Of a stretch of DNA of 64,000 nt, positions 1 through 12,700 are shown piece after piece; within the stretch, counting starts at the first letter, position 1, and every line of letters begins with the position of its first letter. The DNA lies in contig OY735206.1 of NCBI GenBank assembly GCA_963457665.1, forward strand, positions 52,207,368 through 52,271,367, read 5' to 3'. This DNA comes from Thysanoteuthis rhombus (taxonomy: Eukaryota > Mollusca > Cephalopoda > Oegopsida > Thysanoteuthidae). A model generated the notes under the pieces. It made no database searches. It was not told the DNA's origin and was given only the letters and a program-made list of their open reading frames with translations. Position numbers and translations under genes: made by a program.

Positions 1-115
1 GCAATGAGTAAATGGCAGATTGGGAATAAAAATAGTCTCTAAGTGAGACTTGGATTGTGTTCTCCAAGTATGGAATTGTTCTAAGCAACCGAGCTACTAG
101 AGATGTTATGGCTGG
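1..115 (-). mobile_element. tRNA-derived SINE fragment
   Basis: The reverse strand carries a box-A-like stretch (complement of CCGAGCTACTAGAG at about 90-103), and the body resembles the SINE copies near 8.6 kb and 21.7 kb (AGTAAAnnGGCAGATTGG, AAGTGAGACTTGGA). It runs off the window's left edge. A related tail (GACTAGTATTTTC type) recurs just downstream at about 240-345. Confidence 0.5.
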
Positions 116-1217
116 CAGTAGATTAAATCTAACCCTTGAACTCACCTTCATCTTTCCCTGCTCAACACTGTATGTTATTATTTTTAGGTACACTAGTTCA
201 TATACTTTTGTAATTTATTTCCCATTAGAAGAAGCATTGTAAACCATTTCTGATTTTTTTTACTAGTATTTTCTTCCGTCTTGAATTTTTAATTGCTTTA
301 TATGCCAAATCACTTTACTCAAACAGTCAATCTATGGCTGTGAGTAAACAGCTCAGGAAATAAATGGATATTTCTACCATTGAGTTGATTAGTTTAAATG
401 TAGATCACTGAGAATAATGAAAATGGCAACTCTCTAATATATGCTAAGCCTGTTTTATTTTGATAAAATTCTCAGAATAAAAGGCACATTTCTATACTGG
501 ATTTGGAATAATTGCTATACATTTGATACCTTTTGTATCTGATTTGATGCCGAACAATATTTCTTGAGTAGTTTTCATAAACTTTGGATGGAGAAAGCTG
601 AATCCCTCTTGTAGTGACAAATTACTGCTGGGAAATGATTGGTTAAAAAAAGAGAAGTTAAATTAGGTTTGAATTTGTATGTTTCTTTTAGGTTGGTGCA
701 AAAGATCCCAGCACCATCTTCTGCATGTCGGGGAAATCTTAGAATAGTCTTTGGAATTTACTCAGTTCTTATATCAAGTCAACTGAAGTACATCATTTAT
801 AAGCTTCAAATGAAGCTAAGGAAGTTTGGTCAGCATTCGAACACTTGTCTTAGTCTTCTTGCTTGCCATGGAAAATTGTTGTTTTTAGACAGGATGATCA
901 CTAAAAATGAAAAATAGATTTATGATGAAACTCCAAAATCAAAATAGGGCTAGATCCAAGATAGCCTTCAGTATCTAAACAGAATCTACTTTGGGAAAAA
1001 GTATCTTTTTTTTTTGTTTTGTTTTGAGTGTAAACCATAGGGAATTCTTAATTATGAATTGCTGAAACTCAGACAAAGTGTTAAAGCAAGCTATTTGGAT
1101 TGTTTGAATGACACATTGGAAGAGAAAAGACTTTGGTTGAGGGATTTGACTGGTGATTGTGCTGCATGTTTATATTGAATCAAAATTGTGATCTTTCTTT
1201 CATAGAACACTGATTTT

Positions 1218-1480
1218 CCATGAAAGGTGGCTTGAGTTCATGGAAAGCCAGGGAAAATACATTGATGACTGAATAATGATGCTTTGAATTTATGTGAATA
1301 AAGATTGTCAAAAAAATGCTGGAAACTATTGTATTAACATGATATGATAGAAAACACAATTTATCTGAAAGGCGATGTAAACTTATGGAAAGCCTGTGTA
1401 AATACTTTGATTCTCTGAATAAATAATATGATACAAGAATAAGATTTTGTCATAAAAAAAATGCTGGAAATTTTGTATGA
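1218..1480. repeat. Diverged tandem duplication, about 145-bp period
   Basis: Two adjacent copies share TGGAAAGCC, an AAATAC-TTGAT segment, a GATT-TGTCA stretch and AAAAATGCTGGAAA in the same order; TGGAAAGCC starts at 1241 and again at 1386. The copies differ by many substitutions and small indels. No coding capacity. Confidence 0.6.
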
Positions 1481-2530
1481 ACTTAATATTACTCAAATGC
1501 TATTCATAGAAAATTCTCAAATAACACTTGTAGCTAAGAAAAGAGCTTTATCATGGTTTAAAGAGTTATATTTTCAAAGGAACACGAGTGTTATAGATTT
1601 TCCATGTGATGTCCTTGTCATGTGTTGAATCTGTGTGGGCAATTAGGAAAAGGGAACACGCTAGCCGCAGAGCATGAATTTTGCTCTTGGATCTACATTG
1701 GAATGTATTTGTTTGACTGTGTGGATTATTGCAAACCAAAATGCAGACAGCAAAAAATTGAACAAAAAATTCAGAGAAAGATAACTAATAATGTGGATTT
1801 TTGTAAAAAAAACGCTTTATAGAACATAAAGATGAGGAGAGGGTCTTGGTAAGAAAATCCCTGTCAAGTACCAATCTTGTCCACTGTGAGAAAGAGTTTA
1901 GTATATCATTCCCTTTCAAGTCCTTCAAAAGTCATGACTGTTTTTCATGATTATCCGTCTGAGAGAGAACCCGTCTATGGGATCGTAATAGTACAACAAC
2001 ATGCTTGTTCATCAAGATCCATCATCAGCTCTCTGTTAACAAGAGAGAGTACTGAACAGAACAATCACATTTTCAAGAAGTCCTTAATACATATAGAAAA
2101 TTGCTAATTTCTCTCTCTCCAGTGATGGAGTCCCATTTTAAAAGCCTCTCAGTTGAGTCCCTCTGCTAAAATTGCTGCTGCCATAGGCCCTTTGCATCAG
2201 CCAGCTATTAATATCACCATCTCTTCTGGCTCCCTTGCAGCTACTGCTGACTCCTTTGCTGACTCTCCCTTTTGAGCAAATAACAAATCTTGTGTCTGAT
2301 ATCCCACAAAATCTATGTATAATTTATGAACTTTTTATTTAAAAAGATCCTTTTTTTTTGTTATTGAATGTGTATGTATGTGTGAGTGCATATTTGATTT
2401 TAATGTTTTGTTCACATTTGATCATTAGTAACTACAATATGATACTCAAGGGTTACAACTTATAATTGGTAGGATAATAATTTATTACTAGCAGAGGTAC
2501 CTGGCATTCACCAAGAAGATTTTTTTCTCC

Positions 2531-2885
2531 TATGCTGAATTCCTGTTACATAGATGCAGAATTATTGCCAAAAGCTTGGAAAAATTGAGTAGAAATAACC
2601 TATGGTGACCTCCAAGGTCAACTTCATTTAGCCTGTTATCTTCGATTTGAGAAGATGTACCCATATGCTCAATTTCTGCATCCTTGGTGCAAAATTATGA
2701 CCCACAATTCTGAAAATTGGTTAGGAAATGACCTCAGAGGTCAACTCTTCATTGCATATGATTTTCAACACTGAGAGTTGTACCCATATGCTAAATTTCA
2801 GTATCCTGGATGCAGAATTGTGGACCACAGCTCTGAAAATTGGCTAGAAATGATCCCTGGTGACCTCAAATGACTTCTGAGGGTA
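2531..2885. repeat. Three tandem units of about 125-130 bp
   Basis: Each unit carries TATGCT, a GATGCAGAATT-like segment, GAAAATTGG and a TGACCTC-GGTCAAC palindromic core. Units start near 2531, 2663 and 2787. Degenerate relatives occur around 14230-14310 and 60845-61020, so this is a dispersed family that amplified locally here. The leading motif ACTAGCAGAGGTACCTGG (2487) recurs in altered form at 13210. Confidence 0.65.
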
Positions 2886-3439
2886 ATCACACTTTATCTT
2901 TGCGGTAATTTTGTCTCACCTCAGTCTATATGCAGAATATTAGGTAGATAGGCCTTGTGAACAAAAGTCTCAAATATTAGTACAGATAACACCCCAACCT
3001 TCTATTCAATACTTTAACTATATTCACAAGTTCTATGAGATAGAAATAAGTAATTTCAGAGTTTTGCATTTTGAATTAATTACTGTATAATCTATAATTT
3101 GAAAAAAAAATGTCTTTTGTTAATAAATTGATTTTTATTTTGATGAGTTTGTAATGCATGTACAGAGTTTTTTTTTCTAAATTTAGTTCTCGGGTTTTTA
3201 TGACTTATACTGAATCATGAAAATATCATAACTATAGAAAATAATCAAACCACCTTTCTTCTAAAATTTATTATAACTAGAAAGCCCTGAAAGGGTGCTT
3301 ACCTCTGCTAAGCTATAACTAAAAACTGAATGAAATCAGTTCATACCTGATGTAATGGAGATGAATGTGAGTTCTGATTTTCTGTATTTCTGGCTATTGT
3401 CTCCATAAATGAAAAAAATGTCTCTCAATTGAAAAAGAT

Positions 3440-3990
3440 TGCTGGGTCTGCTCCCAAATTTATCCAATTCTTCCTTAGCCATTTAAATTTATTGGGAACT
3501 TTTGGAGATGAAAAGACAAACAGTAACTTTGTAGGCAAAGGTAATCAGTTAAACTTGCTATGCTCTTGAGTATCAGTATAAAAGCTCAAAGCCTCATCAT
3601 TTTTTATTGCAAATTACATCTAAAGTGTTGGAAAAAAAGTATCAGACTATTGCATCCAGTAGTTTTCATGAATTAGAGGGTGAATGTAGAAATTTTCTTT
3701 CATATAAGTCTGCAACCTTACATTTTGAATGTTGGGTATGAAGTTTACATAAGAGAAGCAGTTTCAAAAACTCAAAAGGCAATTCATATACAGCTACGAT
3801 GCAGGGAAGGTAACTAAAATTATTGGATCCTCCCCAAATAAAATAAATTCTTCCTCAGCTCATGGCCTTCATTTCCATGGAATGTCATTGAAATTCATTG
3901 AGAACTTTGGGAAATATTGTGAACAAAAATGATTGAATATATAAATGTGTGAAAAAAACAGAATAAAGTTGGAATAGGTGTATATATTCC
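3440..3990. repeat. Two copies of a degenerate interspersed repeat
   Basis: Segments around 3445-3560 and 3825-3990 share 'AATTCTTCCT-AGC', 'ATTGnGAACTTTnGG' and following sequence. A further copy lies at about 39630-39800, and inverted copies lie near 4180-4290 and 53150-53300 (GTTCTCAATGAATTTC and TTTGGGGCAGATC). Class unknown; no coding content seen. Confidence 0.5.
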
Positions 3991-5906
3991 CTTATGTTTG
4001 TGCACACATCCTCAAAAGTTTCATATAAATTTCAATGATATTTTGCAAAAGGCTGGTCAATGGGCTAAGGAATAATTACTTGAATTTTGATGTGCATTCA
4101 AGAATTTTCTTTTGATGGACATTTTTTCATATTTTGGAGATGTATGTATTCATTTATATTTATATATTTGTCCATGCAGTATCTCCCAAAGTTCTCAATG
4201 AATTTCAGCAGCATTTCATGGAGGGGTGGGGTATAGGAGAATTGATTGAAATTTGGGGCAGATCAAAGAATTTTGTATTTGAGAGATTTTTTTGTGGAGG
4301 ATTTTACAAGCAAGCCATAGTTATTGTTTGCATTTACCAGTTGTTAATTTTTAGTTACAATGATGTTTGAAGGGGTCTGTGCTTTGATGTATATCAAGTT
4401 TAAAAAATCAGATGTAGCATTCTTGATGCTATAATGCTTAATGATGAATGAAGAAACCTACTTGGAGTATGAAAAGCTACAAAGTCAAATATTTTGTTTC
4501 CAAGAAACTTGTGTATCTGAGATACATTTGTTAACAATTATTTGGTATCTATTAGTCAAAAGCTACATTCTTGCTGATACCATTAATCATTCTCAGATTA
4601 AACTCTTACACTGAGATTACAACTTCAAACTGCTGCAATTTTTTTTTCTTCATAGTTTTAAAATTGAACTTTCTCTCTGAATTAACATCTCATCTTTGTT
4701 TTAATTCCCATATGTAATTCATGGTATAGAAAATACCTCTACTTTGACAACATGTCAATATGAAATAATATGCTGCCGCATGGCTTGTGGATGTGTCAGT
4801 ATGACAGTTGTGTCTTATTCATATTCAGTGCTATATGGTATGAATACATTCGATCAAGAAAGAAGCAGAATTTGGAGACCTGCCACTATATAACCCTTTC
4901 AAGACTCCTGGAAAATATACATGTCAAGGTTTCTATGATATACTGGAATATATATGTCCCTTAAATCTCTTTTAGAAGTCTACTGGGATGCATGTGTCAC
5001 AAAAAATGAAGTTAATGAAATTTTCCTGGCTTTTATAACTGCAGACATTATCATCATCATAGTTTGAAACCCATACAGAAATTGGTTTACATTATATGAC
5101 TGAACACGAAAGATGCCTATAATTTCTTATACATTGTTCATTCATGATTCATCATTATGTGAAAGTATATAAAATGAGAAAAGCATTACTTTCTATTTTA
5201 TTTCATTCAAGTATTTGGGACAGCTTTGCTCAGGAGACATTTTGAACGTGGCAATATTTTCCTAATTTTTTTGGTTGGATAGCTTCGGTGCCTATACGTC
5301 CTGTGTTTATTTTGTCTAAATTAGTCAGTTTCACACAAAAGTATCATTTCATTCATGTAAATCTTGTGTTCCAGGATATGGTATTTGTTTTCATTGCAAT
5401 ATCTTGGAGAGAATCATGTGAAAATGTTATATTATATCAATTGCTGTTCAATAACATTGAGTGTCTACTAGAAGAAATATGTCCTGGGATGAATGTCTAA
5501 TGGAACATCATGATTTTGGCTCTTTAAAACATGGAAAATTCACACATTACCTTGATAGGTTAGTCTTCAGAGGGTAACACTGAGAACCATAACAGATAAA
5601 AATCCATTTTCATAATGCTCTTGAATTTTAATGATTTGCAATAAAGTTTGTTGTTGGTCTTCATTAGTTCTTACTATTTATTCCAGGATGGCTTGATTTT
5701 TTTCATTTCAAGTTTAGATGAAAAGATAAAATCCAAACAATCATATTGTCATTTCAATTGTCACTTGAAATGCCATTTTAATTTTCATTATTCTTCAAAC
5801 TAAACCATTCAGTATTTTAATTTTAATCACATATTTGATTTGCAGTGATCTCTGGTCTTTTGATCATACTGTTACCTTCTCTCTTTCATTTCCTTGTACA
5901 TTTCAG

Positions 5907-6716
5907 AAAGCAACTGGTGTATCAAAGATGCCCGTAAAACCTTGCAACCTCTTACTATAACTGAAGCCAGCATACGTCCTCAACCCACTCAGTATGGTCA
6001 GGAAAAGCCACATGTACAGGGTCCTCTTCCTCCTGCTTACACTTCCCCTCTGGCCTGTGTGAGCCGGACACAGCGTGCAGGAGGGCGACCTCCTGGCATG
6101 CTTAATGTCCACCAACACCACCAGCAACATTATTGTGACTCTGCAGTGGCCAGTTTGGAAAGTAGCAAGGATTTTCCTCCTCCTCCCCCACCTCAGTTGG
6201 TGGGTGCTTCTCATTATGTAGGGGGTAACAACAGCAATACCACCCAGGTGCACACTGTTCGGTCCATCACTGGTGGTGCCCAACTAACACCATCTGCCAC
6301 GTCTGCCTTCAGCAATGGTGCTCCACTGCGAGCTACAGCCGGAGGGAGCAGTTCCCACTTCTTCCATTCATCGGCAAACTATGACTATGGTGAGCTTCAA
6401 AGATGCAAGGGCAGTCCTGTTGAGCGCATTGTCCCCATTCAGGTGCAGAAGTCCAACAACAGTGGCACCAGCAGTCAACCCAGTACAACATCTGTCTCCA
6501 CCAACACAACGCCAGAAGGCTGTCAGTTTCCTCCTCTGCAACAACAAGAACGGGTCCCGAAACTATCCAACAGTGTGCAGGATGCTAGTGTGCCACCCAT
6601 CCAGCCAGATGTTAGGCTGACTGAGAGCGGTGAGGACAAGATAACTAATGTCTCTCTCCTAACTGGACAGGACACATCCTCATCATCTGAGGCCATTGAT
6701 TGCTTGGTTGATCCAC
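5907..6716 (+). CDS. OTUD7B: OTUD7 exon (first visible): UBA end plus long linker
   Basis: Opens after TTTCAG with two bases completing a split codon, then [13 protein letters not shown], which aligns with the last UBA helix of Cezanne (human: NWDLTAALSDFEQL). The remaining ~255 residues are rich in Pro, Gln, Ser, Thr and His, with a six-proline run and a His/Gln-rich stretch (HQHHQQHY), and look disordered. The exon ends 6716 at CAC|GTATGT, leaving one base that joins AT of the next exon to make His. The frame stays open about 150 bp past this donor, but that extension (Val/Cys/Leu-rich, low complexity) is not needed and the next exon fits the donor exactly. At 810 bp this linker is much longer than the vertebrate equivalent. 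Confidence 0.88.
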
Positions 6717-9700
6717 GTATGTCTGTCTGTTGTTTGGTTGTTGTCTGCCTGCTGTGTGTTTGTGTCTTGTGTCTGCTTTTTGTTAGTGTCTGTGAAAGCA
6801 TGCTCAAGTGTCGTCTGGTTAAGAAGGATGTGGCATGTAGACGGATGTCTAAGATGAGGTCCATTGGTTGATCTCTTAGAAATTCAACTCAGTAAAAGAA
6901 GAAAAAACTAAGTAAAGCCAGATATACTACTGTTAACTTTTTAAAGCCATTTTTAAGGAGGCAAATTTAATGGAGTTTTACTTGAAAAAAAACATACATA
7001 TATATATGTGCGTGTGTGAAACTTGGGTATTGTGTAGAATGTCTTGATATTCTATAGAATACCTTGCATTTTTTACTAAAGTATGAAATATACTTAACCG
7101 AGGGACTTCATTAGAATGTCTAGGTATTCTATAGAATGCCAAGTATTTTTAGGCAAAGTAGTCAACTGGGGTTGGATATTATTTATGAATTGAAATCTGT
7201 GAAACCTAAACTAATTAGAAATAAAACTTCACCGATGAGAAAATTAATTATCAAACTGGTTCCTTGACTAAATAAAAATATCATTAACATTAAATCATTT
7301 TAGTTTTCTGTTTATTGCAACAGTTTGAACTTGAATGGCGTTTCGAATTGCATACACATTTTCCTCAATGTAAACATTTTTGAGTTAGACACTTTAGCTT
7401 ACAAACGCACTTAATAAGTCCTTGCCCAGTTCCTGTAGTTTGTTGTTGCAGCTGACCTGAGCGAGATTTGTTTATCTGTCTTTCAGTGCCATCAAAAGCT
7501 CCTTGCACACAGAAAACTGCAATCTAACACCTGCTCGTGTTGTGTCCAACCAGTAGAAATTATCCTGGACATCCTTGATGATGGCCAAAATATTGCAATT
7601 GTCTCATGTCCATTGTTTCTCTCAGGAATGGAAAACTGCACATTGTGTAGCTGATGGAAACTTATCAGATATTTTCTTCATTTTGATTGCTTGTTGTTCA
7701 AGATAATGTTTGGCATCTTTCCAATTGGAACATTTTTCTTAGAACACTCTGGGCACAAAGATCAGAATGCAATAAGCTTATTTTATACTTTGCCAAAAAA
7801 TGCTAGACATTCTATAGAATACCTAGGCATTCTATACAATACCTGAGTTTCACACAATGCCGGTAACATTTACACTAATACTAGATTTCAGTCTTTGTTA
7901 AATAGTTGAACAACATTGCCTAGTATAAAAGAGTCCACCTTAAAAAGATATTTATTAGAAAATGATTGATAAAAACTCTGGCAGTGTTTTAACTTCCTCA
8001 ATTGAAAAGTTCCACATGTGTCTATTTTACATAGTTGGTGTATGCTTGTGTTGTAGATATTTGTGTATTTTATGAATCTGATCAATCTTTAATTGTATTG
8101 CTGCAATGTCTTGATTTTTGATAAGACTGGTAGGGTTTTTGAATATCTCTTGAAAATAGAAATCGGATAACTTTTGTCAACCATTATTTTTGACTGGTAT
8201 TTTTTTGTCAAACTTGTCCATATTGCAGTTGACTATGTTTCTTCTCCCCCAGTAGCAAGAATATGAATGAGAACAACTAATCCTCACCTAATTCAGAGGA
8301 GTAAACTCTTCCCAGTTTGTTTATCCCATCATAATAAATCAAACCAATATATAAAAGTAACATTTCTCTGTGATTTGAAATTATCAAGTGATTGGTTGGC
8401 GGCCCTCTTACCAACTGAGCTAAAGTGACAAGTCTTGGATATTTACAGTTTTATATATAATATAATATAAAAGTTGCATCTTGTTGGAATAGAAGTAGGA
8501 GTGGAGATTGACCTTGCAGGAGACAGACTTGTCATCTTAAAATTTTCTAATAGATTTTTATCATAACTTACTTCGACCATCAATCTACGGCTTTGAGTAA
8601 ACAAGGCAGATTGGAAACAAAGAATAAGTTCTGGGCAAGACTTCAACTTGTGTCCCTTTTACCTTGGAAGCTATCACAACTCTAACCGACTGAGCTACTG
8701 AAGCTCTTGGACCTGTACTGTTCACTCACTGCTGTAGATTGATGATCTGGATTAAGTTGTGGTAACAAACAACTAAAATAATTTGAAGATGAAAAGAAAT
8801 ACTAGTCAATAATTGAACAACCCTAGCATCAGAATTTGAAGTCGGGTAAAAAGAATTCTATGGAAGAATAAATATAGTCTGAATAAATTCTATTTATGGC
8901 ATCACTGGTGTTTTTCATTTGGAAACATCTGAAGAAGAAATTAAAAAAAACATCTAGAAATATGAAGATTCTGTAGAATCTAGTTATTGTTATTAAACCA
9001 GTCAAAATGAAGCCCAGAAAAATAAAAAAAGCTTTCTTTTCCAAAATTTTAAAAAGGAATATTTTAAGGAGTCTAGTGCACTACTGATGCCAATTTTCAA
9101 GTCTTGATAAGATACTTTGTGGTCGGTTGGTCTCTAATATGTTAATTTCAGTTTACTCTGCTGTATCATGTTAGATTGATACTATTACAACTAGTAATCC
9201 TAAATGTCAATTTCCTTATCTTTATCATGTTTGTTTGATATGAAACCTTGTTCCAAACCTTCAGGTGAGTCATCCTGATGTTCCTCCTGCTACCACCACC
9301 ACTACAACTAATAATTTCAAGTATGAACTTTCCTTGCTGTATCATTTTTGATTGATATGAAAATTTGTATAGGCCGTTGGGTGGATCATCCCCATCTTCC
9401 TCTTTCTCCTCCTCCTTACCTCTTTCTTCCTTCGTCCTCCTCCTTTCCTCTTTCCTCCTTCGTCCTCCTCCTTTCCTCTTTCCTCCTTCGTCCTCCTCCT
9501 TTCCTCTTTCCTCCTTCGTCCTCCTCCTTTCCTCTTTCCTCCTTCGTCCTCCTCCTTTCCTCTTTCCTCCTTCGTCCTCCTCCTTTCCTCTTTCCTCCTT
9601 CGTCCTCCTCCTTTCCTCTTTCCTCCCTCGTCCTCCTCCTTCCCTCTTTCCTCCTACCTCGTCCCCCTCCTCCCTCCCTCTTTCCTCCTACCTCGTCCTC

Positions 9701-12700
9701 GTCCTCCTTTCCTCTTTCCTCGTCCTCGTCCTCCTTTCCTCTTTCCTCGTCCTCGTCCTCCTTTCCTCTTTCCTCGTCCTCGTCCTCCTTTCCTCTTTCC
9801 TCCTTTCCTCTTTCCTCCTCCCTCGTCCTCGTCCTCCTTTCCTCATTCCTCCTTCCTCGTCCTCGTCCTCCTTCCTCATTCCTCCTCCCTCGTCCTCATT
9901 CCTCTTTCCTATTTCCTCCTACCTCGTCCCCCTCCTCCCTCCCTCTTCCCTCCTCCCTCCCTCTTCCCTCCTCCCTCCCTCTTCCCTCCTCCCTCGTCCC
10001 CCTCCTCCCTCCTTCCCCTCCTTCCCCTCCCCTCCTTCCCCTCCCCTCCCCTCCTTCCCCTCCCCTCCCCCTCCCCCTCCCTCTCCTCGTCCCCTCCTCC
10101 CCTCCCTCTCTCCTCGTCCCCTCCTCCCCTCCCTCTTTCCTCGTCCCCCCTCCCTCCCTCTTTCCTCGTCCCCCTCCTCCCTCCCTCTTTCCTCGTCCCC
10201 CTCCTCCCTCCCTCTTTCCTCGTCCCCCTCCTCCCTCCCTCTTTCCTCGTCCCCCTCCTCCCTCCCTCTTTCCTCGTCCCCCTCCTCCCTCCCTCTTTCC
10301 TCGTCCCCATCCTCCCTCCCTCTTTCCTCGTCCCCATCCTCCCTCCCTCTTTCCTCGTCCCCCTCCTCCCTCCCTCTTTCCTCGTCCCCCTCCTCCCTCC
10401 CTCTTTCCTCGTCCCCCTCCTCCCTCCCTCTTTCCTCGTCCCCCTCCTCCCTCCCTCTTTCCTCGTCCCCCTCCTCCCTCCCTCTTTCCTCCTCCCTCGT
10501 CCTCCTTTCCTCTTTCCTCCTCCCTCGTCCTCCTTTCCTCTTTCCTCCTCCCTCGTCCTCCTTTCCTCCTCCCTCGTCCTCCTTTCCTCTTTCCTCCTCC
10601 CTCGTCCTCGTCCTCCTTACAACTTTCTCCTAATCTTCTTCTTCTTCCTCCCCACTCTCTCCTCTTTCTCTTCATTTTTTTTTTTATTATACTAACACAG
10701 ATAGTGGACGCATTGTTGAACTTGTGGTGCCTGCTGATTAATTATTCAGTTTACATATTCTCCATCCAACATCATCAGTCAGATTACAAATATGACTGAT
10801 GAAATACTCAGTCTCTACTGCAAATACTAAGGCATTGTGGACTATTATAGATTTTTGAAGGCACATTAATATTCTAATATCATTAAAGAGAAAAAAAACC
10901 TTCGTGATTGGACAGCAACTTACAAGTTTCAATATCAGATTTGTTAATTGAATATAAGATATCTTTTTTGAACAGTCAAAACATCCATCAACCATCTGAT
11001 TTAAATTCTTAATTTTCATCAAATTTCATCCATTATCCTGGTATCATTAGTCATTCTCACTGACCATTAATGTGACCATTAAATATTTTACAAGCTGGCA
11101 GTAGATTAGCTATTTTCGATGTATTATTGGCAAGCCAGCAAAAAGCTTTCAAAATTTGAATTTGTGTGAAGTTTTCAAAATAGTTTCACATATTCTTTGT
11201 TACGAAGATCATAAATGTGTCATTTTTATTTGAAACTCTGTTTGAACTGACATCCCGTTTTTATATAGTTAATATGCTGGTTGGTGTAGACAGCGTAAAT
11301 AGAATAAACAATTAGAGAAATAGGCTGCTGCAGGAATCAAACCCGTGTCCAAATAGTTTCAAACAAAAATAATGTATTTTTGATTATTCTGTCGGGTTGT
11401 ATATCCATTTCTTTGATATAATTGTCCGCATTGAGAAATATAGAGCAGATATGGATGGAATGAACAAGACCTGAGTAGGGCCTGAATATTTTTCAGGCCT
11501 CCGACTAACTGGCTGTCTGTTTATCTTTGATGGTAAGAGCAGTATGTTAAGACGTCCTCCTGCTGGATGCAGGTTTGAATCCTGCAACAGGCTATTTATT
11601 TAATTGTTTATCCTATTTATGCTGTCTAGACCGTCTGACTTATTCATCGTGTAAAAACGGGATTTAAATTCAAATACTTTCAAATAAATGTAATGCATTT
11701 ATAATTATATATAAATAAGTTAAAGAGTTATGATTCGATGAAATCAAATCACTTGATTTTTTTCAAAGTGTGAAATATGTTATGTCACATGGTTGACTAA
11801 TATATATAAATAAATTATAATCGCATGTACATGCACATAGTGCGATATGATTTTCGTTACAATATTTTATCTAGTTGGAAAGACCACAAAATTTTTTATT
11901 TATGTTGGCATATCTTTTGGGTTAATCAGATTTTTCTATGCTGCCCTCTTATGCATGTCTGGAAGAATAAAAATAAATCATTGTCTCCGCTGAATATAAA
12001 CAAAAGGTTTAAAAAAAAAAATAACACTCAAAAGTGTACAAAGCAAGTTTTACACTTGTTCTATTTTTTCTCTATTCTTCTGACACTTCATACTATGTTT
12101 TCCTTTCTTTCTCTTTGGTTTAAAAAGAAAAAAAAAAAAGAATCTTTGTATTGCTTCAGAGCTTATTTTCTGGAATAGGCTGCCTTCATTTTCTAGTTAG
12201 AATTTATGATAGCGCTTTTTTTTATGTTTTCCCAAGACAAGTATCAATGCATTTTTCATCGTCCAATTCGAGAGAAATGTAACGGCAAAAACATATTCAC
12301 ACAGGGGAAAAAGATTATAGAATGACGTATATGTGAACATTCTTTCTATTTTTTTGTATGTGTTCTATTTTCTGCAAAATTTTGATTATGATCTGTTAAT
12401 TTAACTATCATCATCATCATAATTATCTTCACGTGATGGGTATTTGATGGTCATCACTGGACAGCAAATCCTAGATTTCCAGCACTCTCCTTAGTATTTT
12501 TGAAGATTTTAGTATTACTGTAGTCTGTATTATTTCCATTCTAGTTTGTTTAATCTTTTTGAAAGGGTCTTATGGACCATCCAGAGTGCACTCATTGTTA
12601 TGGGCACAACTCCCTACTTCTCTTGGTCAGTTTCTGGTTTGCACTCAAGCTATTTGAGTAGCTAAACTCAAGTCACTTGAACAATTCCCAGTGAATAACT

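Larger units (their letters stand above)
1..5906. other. Probable intron upstream of the first visible OTUD7 exon; no gene seen
   Basis: The first visible exon begins in mid-codon after a good acceptor (TTTCAG at 5901-5906), so coding sequence must lie further 5'. No exon encoding the start of a UBA domain with a matching one-base 3' overhang was found here. The stretch is AT-rich and holds SINE scraps, a 145-bp tandem duplication, a three-copy repeat of about 125 bp and a degenerate interspersed repeat. The open frames present are short and show no family resemblance. Confidence 0.6.

Noticed and set aside
1877..2107. 76-codon open frame followed by a Ser/Ala-rich open stretch to about 2275
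   Set aside because: No family resemblance, no UBA similarity and the frames do not join; not usable as the missing first exon.
6717..6871. Extension of the first visible exon to the stop at 6871
   Set aside because: The tail is Val/Cys/Leu-rich low complexity. The GTATGT donor at 6717 joins in phase to the conserved next exon.
8400..8425. Possible tRNA gene (box A-like sequence)
   Set aside because: Box B is degenerate, no cloverleaf can be drawn, and the same body recurs elsewhere, which marks SINEs rather than tRNA genes. The same applies at 11530, 21780, 46850 and 51760.
9348..10799. Long open frames (up to 483 codons, both strands) rich in Ser/Pro/Leu or Arg/Gly/Glu
   Set aside because: They are translations of a C/T minisatellite. 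The 28-bp units shift frame each copy, several frames are open at once, and no splice or start context supports them.
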